NCBI RefSeq assembly: GCF_001261775.1
Contig: NZ_LN868537.1
Span: forward strand, 310,001 to 374,000
DNA length: 64,000 bases
Reading direction: 5' to 3'
From: Anaeromassilibacillus senegalensis
GTDB taxonomy: Bacteria > Bacillota > Clostridia > Oscillospirales > Acutalibacteraceae
The translations under genes and the position numbers were made by a program. Of this stretch, positions 7,885 to 15,315 are shown piece after piece (position 1 is the stretch's first letter; each line of letters opens with the position of its first letter). Under the pieces are notes generated by a model. That model worked only from the letters and a program-made list of their open reading frames with translations, had not been told where the DNA came from and made no database searches.

Positions 7885-8250
7885 ATGAAGACGCTCAAGA
7901 TTACTGTAAATGGCACGCCCTATGATGTTCAGGTAGAAGAAGTTGCCGGCGGTGCTTCTGCACCTGCTGCTCCGGCTCCGGCCGCTGCGCCCGCTCCGAA
8001 GGCTGCCGCTCCTGCTGCTCCGGCTCCGAAGGCCGGTGCGGAAGTCGTTTCTTCCCCGATGCCCGGTACCATCGTTTCCGTTGCTGTGAATGCTGGACAG
8101 GCTGTTAAAAAGGGCGACGTTCTGATTGTGCTGGAAGCGATGAAGATGGAAAATGAGATCATGGCTCCTCATGACGCGACAGTTGCCGCTGTTCATGTTT
8201 CCAAGGGCGAGAGTGTGGAGTCTGGTTCGGCCCTCGTTTCCCTCCAGTAA
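7885..8250 (+). CDS. Biotin carboxyl carrier protein (transcarboxylase 1.3S / decarboxylase gamma type)
   Basis: The 121-residue carrier has a short N-terminal strand region, a flexible Ala/Pro/Lys linker (about 25-50) and a C-terminal biotinyl domain. The biotin attachment site is EAMKMEN with Lys87. It shuttles carboxybiotin between the two carboxyltransferases encoded on either side. Biotin would be attached by a BirA-type ligase such as the one at 38713-39708. AGGAGGATAACATA precedes the ATG. Confidence 0.93.
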   Translation: MKTLKITVNGTPYDVQVEEVAGGASAPAAPAPAAAPAPKAAAPAAPAPKAGAEVVSSPMPGTIVSVAVNAGQAVKKGDVLIVLEAMKMENEIMAPHDATVAAVHVSKGESVESGSALVSLQ

Positions 8251-8301
8251 GCAAAACCGGCTTGAACGTACAAAGAAATTTATAGGAGGGATTTTTCAAT
8301 A

Positions 8302-9705
8302 ATGGCTAATAAAAAAATTGGAATTACCGAAGTTGTACTGCGTGACGCGCACCAGTCCCTGATTGCCACCAGAATGCCGATCGGCGACATGCTCCCGATT
8401 CTGGAAAAGCTGGATAAAGTTGGCTTTCATTCTCTGGAGTGCTGGGGCGGTGCAACATATGACGCCTGCCTGCGCTTCCTGAATGAGGATCCGTGGGACA
8501 GACTGCGCACCATTCGCAAACACTGCCCGAACACCAAGCTGCAAATGCTGTTCAGAGGCCAGAACATGCTGGGCTACCGCCACTATGCGGATGACGTTGT
8601 GGAATACCTGGTGCAGCGTTCCATTGCAAACGGTATCGACATCATTCGTATCTTCGACGCGCTGAACGATATTAAAAACCTGAGCGTTGCGATCAAGGCG
8701 GCGAAGAAGGAAGGCGGCCACGCGCAGGTTGCGATTTCCTACACGACCGGCCCGGTCTTCACCAACGATTATTATGTGAAGTACGCAAAGCGCATCGAGA
8801 ATGCGGGCGCGGACTCCATCTGCATTAAAGATATGGCGGCGCTGCTCACCCCGTATGAGACATACGATCTGGTGAAAGCGCTGAAAGCAGCGGTCAAGAT
8901 TCCGATTCAGCTGCATACCCACTATACTTCCGGTTTGGCATCCATGTGCATGATGAAGGGCATTGAGGCGGGCGTCGATATGATCGATACCGCGATGTCC
9001 CCGCTGGCACTGGGTACCTCCCATGCGCCGACGGAGTCCATGGTTGCAGCGTTGCAGGGCACCAAGTATGACACCGGTCTGGACCTGGTTCTGCTCAACG
9101 AAATCCGCGAGTATTTCATGCCGATCCGTGCGAAGTACATCAAGAGCGGCCTGCTCGATCCGTCCATGCTGGCTACCAACACCAAGGCGCTTGTCTATCA
9201 GGTGCCGGGCGGTATGCTCTCGAACCTGCTGTCCCAGTTGAAGCAGGCGGGCAAGGCGGACAAGCTCGAAGATGTGCTTAAGGAAGTACCGCGCGTCCGC
9301 AAGGATTCCGGTTATCCGCCGCTGGTTACCCCAACCTCCCAGATCGTCGGTACACAGGCGGTTTACAACGTCATCACCGGTGAGCGCTATAAGATGTGCA
9401 CCAAGGAGTTTAAAGACCTGGTAGCCGGCAAGTATGGCACCACGCCGATGCCGATTGATCCGGCATTTGTTAAAAAGATTATTGGCGACGAAAAGCCGAT
9501 CACCTGCCGTCCGGCCGACCTGCTGGAGCCGGAACTGGAGAAGCTTCGCGGCGAGGTTGCGGAGTGGTCTGAGCAGGAAGAGGATGTGCTCTCCTACGCA
9601 CAGTTCCCGAAGGTGGCGCTTGACTTCTTCAAAAAGCGCAGAGATGCACAGTATGGCATTGACAGCCAGCATTCCAGCGTTGAAAAGCAGGTTCATCCTG
9701 TGTAA
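8302..9705 (+). CDS. Pyruvate/oxaloacetate carboxyltransferase (OadA / PycB / transcarboxylase 5S type)
   Basis: A TIM-barrel carboxyltransferase of 467 residues that moves CO2 between carboxybiotin and pyruvate/oxaloacetate. Family signatures are LRDAHQSLIATRM (catalytic metal Asp15), SICIKDMA with Lys176 (the carbamylated or bridging lysine), and LHTHYTSG with His205 and His207 as metal ligands. It lacks the fused C-terminal biotin domain of many OadA proteins, because the carrier is a separate gene just upstream. There is no OadB-type membrane subunit and no biotin carboxylase here, which favours a soluble transcarboxylase over a sodium pump. GGAGGG precedes the ATG, and a terminator follows. 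Confidence 0.92.
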   Translation: MANKKIGITEVVLRDAHQSLIATRMPIGDMLPILEKLDKVGFHSLECWGGATYDACLRFLNEDPWDRLRTIRKHCPNTKLQMLFRGQNMLGYRHYADDVVEYLVQRSIANGIDIIRIFDALNDIKNLSVAIKAAKKEGGHAQVAISYTTGPVFTNDYYVKYAKRIENAGADSICIKDMAALLTPYETYDLVKALKAAVKIPIQLHTHYTSGLASMCMMKGIEAGVDMIDTAMSPLALGTSHAPTESMVAALQGTKYDTGLDLVLLNEIREYFMPIRAKYIKSGLLDPSMLATNTKALVYQVPGGMLSNLLSQLKQAGKADKLEDVLKEVPRVRKDSGYPPLVTPTSQIVGTQAVYNVITGERYKMCTKEFKDLVAGKYGTTPMPIDPAFVKKIIGDEKPITCRPADLLEPELEKLRGEVAEWSEQEEDVLSYAQFPKVALDFFKKRRDAQYGIDSQHSSVEKQVHPV

Positions 9706-9720
9706 TATGGAGTGAATCAT

Positions 9721-9760
9721 AAAACCGGAGCAACAGGAATTTTTCTGTCGCTCCGGTTTT
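9721..9760 (+). terminator. Terminator of the carboxyltransferase module
   Basis: AAAACCGGAGC (9721-9731) pairs with GCTCCGGTTTT (9750-9760), followed by TATTT. It lies 15 bases after the stop of the last gene. Confidence 0.85.
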
Positions 9761-10065
9761 TATTTAGCAGCATTGAAAAATGATATTTACACAAGTTAAG
9801 ATAGAAGATCACTATAAATAAGTAAAACAAAATTTGAATAGGGAAAGAAATCACACGGATTTGCTTTTTGCAATAAGATGTATCTGATGGATCATGGATG
9901 AAAAGGAAACATGAATCGTAAAATGGGGGAGCAACACATATCATGCAGGCACTCATGTTGACAAATTTCTGTTTTCATATAGAGGTTCACTTTGTATTGT
10001 TGCAGATATTATATGGAGGACTGTGTTGCGTTCCGACTTTAAATAATAGCAAGAAAAGACATGAT
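9761..10065. other. AT-rich intergenic stretch, no gene seen
   Basis: About 300 bases lie between two converging terminators. The sequence is clearly AT-richer than its surroundings. An 82-codon frame from 9943 runs through the pyk terminator into the end of pyk and is not credible. I see no RNA gene or repeat that I can support. Confidence 0.5.
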
Positions 10066-10098
10066 AAAAAGGGAGAATCCATTCAGATTCTCCCTTTT
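10066..10098 (-). terminator. Terminator of pyk
   Basis: On the minus strand a 13-bp stem AAAAGGGAGAATC / GATTCTCCCTTTT (10067-10079 with 10086-10098, 6-nt loop) ends in TTTTT. Confidence 0.9.
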
Positions 10099-10116
10099 GT
10101 CATTGATTTGATGGTA

Positions 10117-11871
10117 TTACATGTTCTGTGTAATGCCGCTGTATACGATACCGCGCGAAGCGTCCAGTGTAATGGTTGTACCGCTCTTTAGAATCTCAGT
10201 CGCATTGCTTGCGCCTGTAATCACCGGTTTATCCAGCGCAAGGCCAACAATTGCGGCGTGTGAATTGGAGCCACCCTGTTCAGTAATGATGCCGGTCGCG
10301 GATTTGATCAGAGAAAGAATGGCGTTACTCGTCTGCGGAATGACCAGAATATCGCCGGTTTTATAGGTGGTCAGTGCTTCTTCCTCACTCTTGCAGACGC
10401 ACACGTTGCCGCAGGCAATGTTTTTGGTAATGCCCATGCCGGAAAGCAGCACATCACCGACAAGCTGTACCTTCAACAAATTGGTGGTGCCGGAGATGCC
10501 GAGCGGGACACCTGCCGTGATAACGGTCAGGTCGCCATTTTTGACCAGACCCTGCTGGCGCGCGACGTCGACCACGTGGTTAAACAGTTCATCCGTATTG
10601 TCTTTCTCGTCCACCATGATCGGGATTACGCCCCAGGAAAGATTCATCTGACGCAGGACAGTCGGATCGGTCGTGCCGCTGATGATCGGGCAGTTGGGGC
10701 GGTATTTGGAGATCATGCGCGCGGTTTTACCGGATTTGGAAACGGTCATAATGGCGACTGCTCCCAGATCGTGCGCCGTTGTGACGGTCGCGTGAGAGAT
10801 CGCAGAGGTGACATTGGGCTGTTCCGCGACATCGCGCTTGGCAAAACGGCCCTTGTAATCGATGTCTTTTTCCGTACGTTCCGCGATGGTTGCCATGGTC
10901 TTTAAAGAGAGGATGGGATATTTACCCGCTGCTGTCTCGCCGGAAAGCATGATCGCACTGGTGCCGTCGTAAATGGCGTTCGCAACGTCCGTGGTTTCCG
11001 CACGGGTTGGGCGGGGATTTTTCATCATGGAATCCAGCATCTGTGTGGCGGTGATCACCTGCAGGCCTGCATTGTAGCCCTTTTTAATCAGCTTCTTCTG
11101 TAGGACCGGAATTTCTTCCAACGGAATTTCCACGCCGAGATCGCCGCGGGCGACCATGATGCCGTCGGAGACACGCAGGATTTCATCGATGTTTTCCACA
11201 CCGTCGGAGTTTTCAATTTTTGCGATAATGCGGATTTTATGGCAGTTATGTTTTTCCAGTTCCGCACGAAGGTCAAGGATATCCTGAGCAGTGCGGGTAA
11301 ACGACGCGGCGATAAAATCAAAATCGTTTTCCACGCCGAATGCGATGTCCTCCTTGTCCTTCTCACTGATGAACGGAAGGGTCAGCTGCACGCCGGGGAC
11401 ATTGATGCCCTTGTGGGAGGAAATGACGCCGCCGTTGACGATGGTGCAGAGGATGTCGGTTTCCGTGCAGGACTCCACGCGGAGTTCAATCAGGCCGTCG
11501 TCAATGAGGATGCGGGAACCGATGCTGACTTCTTGCGGGAGGCGGGGAAAGGTAATGCTGGTAATGGTTTCATCGCCTTCTACCTCTCTGGTGGTGAGAG
11601 TAAAAGCTTTTCCGGCTTCCAGAGTGACTTTAGATGTTGCGAAGGTTCCGGTGCGGATTTCCGGGCCCTTTGTATCCAGCAGCAGCGCGATCGGAAGGCC
11701 CAGCTCTTCGCGCAGCCGTTTCACCTTGTCGATGCGTACTTTCTGTTCCGCGTTGGTCTGGTGAGAAAAATTCAGGCGGGCAACGTCCATGCCGGCGAGC
11801 ATCAGCTCTTTTAAAACGGATTCGTCGTCTGTCGCAGGACCGAGTGTACAAATGATTTTTGTTTTTCTCAT
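10117..11871 (-). CDS. pyk: Pyruvate kinase with C-terminal PEP-utilising extension
   Basis: Converts phosphoenolpyruvate and ADP to pyruvate and ATP in glycolysis. The protein begins MRKTKIICTLGPA and contains LLLDTKGPEIRTG and the MVARGDLGVEIP active-site block. At 584 residues it is about 110 longer than E. coli PykF. The extra tail contains the phosphohistidine-domain motif GGSNSHAAIVG, as in Bacillus and Geobacillus pyruvate kinases. The tail usually does not carry catalysis but can modulate stability or allostery. GGATGGGG lies upstream of the ATG. It is a monocistronic unit with its own promoter and terminator. Confidence 0.97.
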   Translation of the reverse strand: MRKTKIICTLGPATDDESVLKELMLAGMDVARLNFSHQTNAEQKVRIDKVKRLREELGLPIALLLDTKGPEIRTGTFATSKVTLEAGKAFTLTTREVEGDETITSITFPRLPQEVSIGSRILIDDGLIELRVESCTETDILCTIVNGGVISSHKGINVPGVQLTLPFISEKDKEDIAFGVENDFDFIAASFTRTAQDILDLRAELEKHNCHKIRIIAKIENSDGVENIDEILRVSDGIMVARGDLGVEIPLEEIPVLQKKLIKKGYNAGLQVITATQMLDSMMKNPRPTRAETTDVANAIYDGTSAIMLSGETAAGKYPILSLKTMATIAERTEKDIDYKGRFAKRDVAEQPNVTSAISHATVTTAHDLGAVAIMTVSKSGKTARMISKYRPNCPIISGTTDPTVLRQMNLSWGVIPIMVDEKDNTDELFNHVVDVARQQGLVKNGDLTVITAGVPLGISGTTNLLKVQLVGDVLLSGMGITKNIACGNVCVCKSEEEALTTYKTGDILVIPQTSNAILSLIKSATGIITEQGGSNSHAAIVGLALDKPVITGASNATEILKSGTTITLDASRGIVYSGITQNM

Positions 11872-11938
11872 AATTAAGACCCCATCCTTAAAATTGTTTA
11901 TGAATCTTTGGATAATATTAAAAATTTCTTCAGTATAT

Positions 11939-11968
11939 AGTATACCGTATCCTTTGTTAAGAAGTAAA
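11939..11968 (-). promoter_or_regulatory. Probable pyk promoter
   Basis: On the minus strand TTTACT (11963-11968) and TATACT (11939-11944) are 18 bp apart, about 65 bases before the start codon. The -35 match is modest. Confidence 0.4.
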
Positions 11969-12035
11969 CAAGAAAATCAGGGAAAAAGCCTGCATCCAGC
12001 GTTTTCCATTTTGCATACAAGGACGGGTCTGTTTG

Positions 12036-12064
12036 TTGAAAAATTTCGTGTTTCGCGATACAAT
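12036..12064 (+). promoter_or_regulatory. Sigma-A promoter of the VanY-like gene
   Basis: TTGAAA (12036-12041), 17 bp, TACAAT (12059-12064), 90 bases before the ATG at 12154. Confidence 0.6.
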
Positions 12065-12153
12065 AGGAAACAAGTTTTATTTCATCAAATACATATGTCC
12101 GCCGGCGCGGCATATCCATAATAATAAGGATATCAGAAAAAGGAGCTGAAGGA

Positions 12154-12957
12154 ATGCGCAGGGATAAAACAGAGAGAGTTGTGAAAACGCGTCCAAGCTG
12201 GAAGAAGGCGGATCAGGTACATAAGATTAAAGTTGTCATGACATTTGTAGCGGTTGCTTTGTGCATCTCTGTTGCAGCGGGCGCTATTCTGGCATGGGTG
12301 GAAATCAAGCATCCCTTTGACCCGGTGAGCAGCGCCCCGCCGGCCTCTTCCAGACTGGTTTCTTCCGCAAGGGAAGAACTGCCGGTTTATGATAACGCGT
12401 TCAGCCTGGTGGTCGTCAATCCTGCCCAGCCGTTACAATCAGATTTTACCGTCAATCTGAAAGAGTATGAGAGATTCTCCTTTGAAGAACGCATCTTGCC
12501 CGCACTCGAACGCATGATGGAGGCGGCGCAGACGGACGGGTGCGCGTTGCAAATTGCAGGCGGGTATATCTCCGCAGAGGAACAGAATGCTCTGTATGAC
12601 CAACTGGTGCAGGAATTGACACAAAATCAGGGATACAGCAAAGTCCGCGCGGAGGATAAGGCGCAGAATACGATTGGCCGCGGAGGCTATAATGAATACC
12701 AAACCGGCATGCTGGTGCGGTTTTCCGCGGAAGGGGAAACAAACTTTTCCGCTTCCGCAGAATACCGCTGGCTGGTGAAAAACGGTGTGGAATACGGATT
12801 TATCCTGCGGTATCCGGATAATAAGACCGGCGTTACAGGTATGGAATCCGACCCCTCCTGCTTCCGGTATGTGGGTCGGGAAAACGCGATGAAAATGCGC
12901 GAATATTCCATGTGCCTGGAGGAGTACGCACAGTACATCCGTAAACAATCCAGTTAG
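12154..12957 (+). CDS. VanY-like membrane-anchored protein lacking the zinc ligands (probable pseudoenzyme)
   Basis: A 267-residue protein with a cytoplasmic basic head, one membrane helix (about 26-48), a Ser/Pro-rich linker and an extracytoplasmic D,D-carboxypeptidase (M15B) fold. It aligns along the C-terminal half with the intact VanY protein at 34468-35262 (shared YGFILRYP and CLEEY). The residues that should bind zinc and act in catalysis are all changed: the SxH histidine is Tyr182, the aspartate is Arg189, and the ExWH pair is Asp233 and Cys236. It is therefore unlikely to cut peptidoglycan and may bind it or regulate. AAAAGGAGCTGAAGG precedes the ATG. It has its own promoter. Confidence 0.8.
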   Translation: MRRDKTERVVKTRPSWKKADQVHKIKVVMTFVAVALCISVAAGAILAWVEIKHPFDPVSSAPPASSRLVSSAREELPVYDNAFSLVVVNPAQPLQSDFTVNLKEYERFSFEERILPALERMMEAAQTDGCALQIAGGYISAEEQNALYDQLVQELTQNQGYSKVRAEDKAQNTIGRGGYNEYQTGMLVRFSAEGETNFSASAEYRWLVKNGVEYGFILRYPDNKTGVTGMESDPSCFRYVGRENAMKMREYSMCLEEYAQYIRKQSS

Positions 12958-13024
12958 CATTTTGACGGTTTTCAGGCAGTTATGGTCCTTTTTCAGCGAA
13001 ATGGAAATTAATATACAATAGCTC

Positions 13025-13053
13025 TTGCAATTTTAGTCGTTCTGTGTTAAAAT
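13025..13053 (+). promoter_or_regulatory. Sigma-A promoter of rpmE
   Basis: TTGCAA (13025-13030), 17 bp, TAAAAT (13048-13053), about 40 bases before the rpmE start. Confidence 0.7.
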
Positions 13054-13095
13054 TCAAACGTTAGGTTGCAGTTTGGCTGAAAGAGGTGACAACAG

Positions 13096-13305
13096 ATGAA
13101 GGAAAAGATCCATCCCCAGTATAAAGAGACGACCATTAAATGCGCTTGCGGCAATGTGATCGAGACCAGATCCACAAGAGAAGACATCCGCGTTGAAATA
13201 TGCTCCAAATGCCATCCGTTCTTTACCGGTAAGCAGAAGCTGGTTGATACGAGCGGCCGTGTCGATATGTTTAAGAAGCGTTATGGTCTTCAGGACAAAA
13301 AATAA
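13096..13305 (+). CDS. rpmE: 50S ribosomal protein L31, zinc-binding form
   Basis: The 69-residue protein starts [11 protein letters not shown] and has CACGN followed by [13 protein letters not shown]. Its four cysteines mark the zinc-containing (C+) L31 type, typical when zinc is sufficient. L31 bridges the two ribosomal subunits. AGAGGTGA lies upstream of the ATG. A terminator follows. Confidence 0.97.
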   Translation: MKEKIHPQYKETTIKCACGNVIETRSTREDIRVEICSKCHPFFTGKQKLVDTSGRVDMFKKRYGLQDKK

Positions 13306-13331
13306 TCAGGTTTTTTATTTGAACAAACTTT

Positions 13332-13366
13332 GGCGGCGCAATGGATGTTGCGTCGCCTTCTGTTTT
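13332..13366 (+). terminator. Terminator of rpmE
   Basis: A 10-bp stem (13332-13341 with 13348-13357, one G-T pair, 6-nt loop) is followed by TTCTGTTTT. Confidence 0.75.
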
Positions 13367-13418
13367 ATAACACAGGCGTTCTGGCGGCGCGCCGGACGCC
13401 GGGATACCGGAGGGCGCT

Positions 13419-14042
13419 ATGACGGAATATAAAACGGTGCTCAACCGCGCCAGCGGGGAATTTACAGAGCGCAGATCCCGCTTTATCGGCCATGCCATGC
13501 CCGTAAAGACGGAAGAGGAAGCGGTTGCCTTTATAAATGAGCTGAAGGCAAAGTATTGGGACGCCTCACACAATGTATATGCCTATACTTTGCGGAATGG
13601 GCAGGTGAAACGGTATTCCGACGACGGGGAGCCGCAAGGGACCGCGGGGATTCCCACTTTGGACGTTTTGCTGAAATCCGGCGTCACCGATACGGTGGTT
13701 GTGGTAACGCGTTATTTTGGTGGTGTGTTGCTCGGCGCCGGGGGCTTGGTACGCGCGTACTCGCACGGTGCGTCCCTTGCACTGGAGCAGGCGGAGATAG
13801 TCACCATGCGGGAATGCCTGCTGGCAGAACTGTCCTGCGATTACAACCAGTATGGCCGGCTGCAGGCGCTGGTGCCGGAATGCGGCGGTGTGGTGGACGA
13901 TGCACAGTTTACGGATCAGGTGAAGATTTGCTTTCACATAACAGGGGAAGAACTGGAACGTCTTCAGCCGCGTTTGGCGGATGCAACCTGCGGGACTGTC
14001 ACTGTGACAAAAATTGGTAAAAAATTTTTTAGAGTTTTTTAA
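13419..14042 (+). CDS. YigZ / IMPACT family protein
   Basis: A 207-residue protein with the UPF0029 core: SRFIGHA near the start, YSDDGEPQGTAG and VVVTRYFGG in the middle, and a ferredoxin-like C-terminal domain. The family is related to eukaryotic IMPACT and to the elongation factor G domain IV fold; its bacterial role is not settled. GGAGGG (13409-13414) precedes the ATG. It lies between rpmE and dgt and appears to be transcribed alone or with dgt. Confidence 0.9.
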   Translation: MTEYKTVLNRASGEFTERRSRFIGHAMPVKTEEEAVAFINELKAKYWDASHNVYAYTLRNGQVKRYSDDGEPQGTAGIPTLDVLLKSGVTDTVVVVTRYFGGVLLGAGGLVRAYSHGASLALEQAEIVTMRECLLAELSCDYNQYGRLQALVPECGGVVDDAQFTDQVKICFHITGEELERLQPRLADATCGTVTVTKIGKKFFRVF

Positions 14043-14132
14043 AAATTTTGCAGGAAAACCGTATAAAGTTGCGTATATAATACATGGAAGCGCCTTTTAG
14101 ATCGACCGTTAATAGGAAGAGGGTGTGTAACC

Positions 14133-15128
14133 ATGACCGTGAGAGAACGGACACAAACCATTGAAGAGCAGATTTTATCGCCCTATGCGGCGTTCTCCCG
14201 CAATACCCAGGGAAGGGACGTGCCGGAGGAGGAGTGCGACCTGCGGACGCCCTACCAGAGGGACCGGGATCGGATTATTCATTGTAAGTCCTTTCGCAGA
14301 TTGAAGCGGAAGACGCAGGTGTTTCTCTCTCCGGAGGGGGATCACTACCGTACGCGTCTGACACATACGTTGGAGGTGGCGCAGATTGCGCGCACCATTG
14401 CGCGGGCGCTGCTATTGAACGAGGATTTGACGGAGGCCATCTCTCTGGGGCACGACCTGGGACACACGCCCTTTGGACATGCGGGAGAACGGGCGCTCAA
14501 TGAGATTATGCCGGAGGGATTCCGGCACTATGAGCAAAGCGTACGCATTGTAGAAAAGCTGGAAAAAGGCGGGCAGGGTTTGAACCTGACGAAGGAAGTG
14601 CGTGACGGAATTCTTTGCCACACCAGAGGCAGAGAGGCGCAGACGCTGGAAGGCCGCATTGTTCGTTACGCGGACCGCATCGCCTACATTAACCACGACA
14701 TCGATGATGCGGAACGGGCGGGTGTGCTGAAGGAAAGCGACCTTCCCAAAGAAATTACGGATTTGCTGGGAAACAGGAAGTCCGTACGGATCAACAGTTT
14801 GGTGCGCGCCATTGTGGAGAACAGCCAAAGTGGCGTCATTCAAATGGATCCGGAGCATCAACAGGCGTTCGACCAGCTGAACGATTTTATGTATGAGCGG
14901 GTTTATTTTAACCCGTATGCCAAAGGGGAGGAAAAGAAGGTTCCGGGGCTGATTGAGATTTTGTTCACCTATCTCAGGAATCCGGATCATCTGCCGCCCG
15001 ATGTGCGCTGGATTGCGGAGCAGGAGGGCCGAGAGCGGGCCGCCTGCGACTATATCGCAGGGATGACGGACCACTTCGCAATTCAGCTGTTCAGAGAGAT
15101 TTATATTCCCAAGGCCTGGAACATTTAA
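14133..15128 (+). CDS. dgt: dGTP triphosphohydrolase-like HD protein
   Basis: Dgt-type enzymes remove triphosphate from dNTPs to balance the nucleotide pool. The 331-residue protein has the HD-domain ligands in LTHTLEV (His78 region), SLGHDLGHTPFGHAGE (HD at 107-108) and DRIAYINHDIDDA further on. At this length it belongs to the shorter Dgt-like class found beside dnaG in Firmicutes. Substrate preference cannot be read from sequence. AAGAGGGTG precedes the ATG. It heads the dgt-dnaG-rpoD cluster. Confidence 0.9.
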   Translation: MTVRERTQTIEEQILSPYAAFSRNTQGRDVPEEECDLRTPYQRDRDRIIHCKSFRRLKRKTQVFLSPEGDHYRTRLTHTLEVAQIARTIARALLLNEDLTEAISLGHDLGHTPFGHAGERALNEIMPEGFRHYEQSVRIVEKLEKGGQGLNLTKEVRDGILCHTRGREAQTLEGRIVRYADRIAYINHDIDDAERAGVLKESDLPKEITDLLGNRKSVRINSLVRAIVENSQSGVIQMDPEHQQAFDQLNDFMYERVYFNPYAKGEEKKVPGLIEILFTYLRNPDHLPPDVRWIAEQEGRERAACDYIAGMTDHFAIQLFREIYIPKAWNI

Positions 15129-15315
15129 TACGAAACTCTGATGAAAAGCGTGAATAGAATGGAGATGGATTTTTTCGCCAGACAAGGAGGACGACGCGTG
15201 TGGGCTGACGCCCGGCGAGGAAGAGGACGCTGGTTGGTGGAAAAAGGCTCACCATCATATTATGATCTTCATTAGAATTTAGTATAAGTACCGGCCGCGA
15301 ATCGGAGGAATTGCC
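15129..15315 (+). other. dgt-dnaG spacer with a possible small frame or RNA element
   Basis: The 187-base gap holds a 38-codon frame (ATG 15160, Arg-rich, ending at a TAG near 15276) with no convincing ribosome binding site. It also contains a GGGC-TGAC-GCCC hairpin and a GGTTGGTGGAAA word like that in T-box stem I. No T-box antiterminator sequence or terminator is present. I cannot name it. Confidence 0.3.

Noticed and set aside
9943..10191. 82-codon plus-strand frame with a GGGGGAG upstream
   Set aside because: It crosses the pyk terminator and the end of pyk on the other strand, and its sequence looks random.
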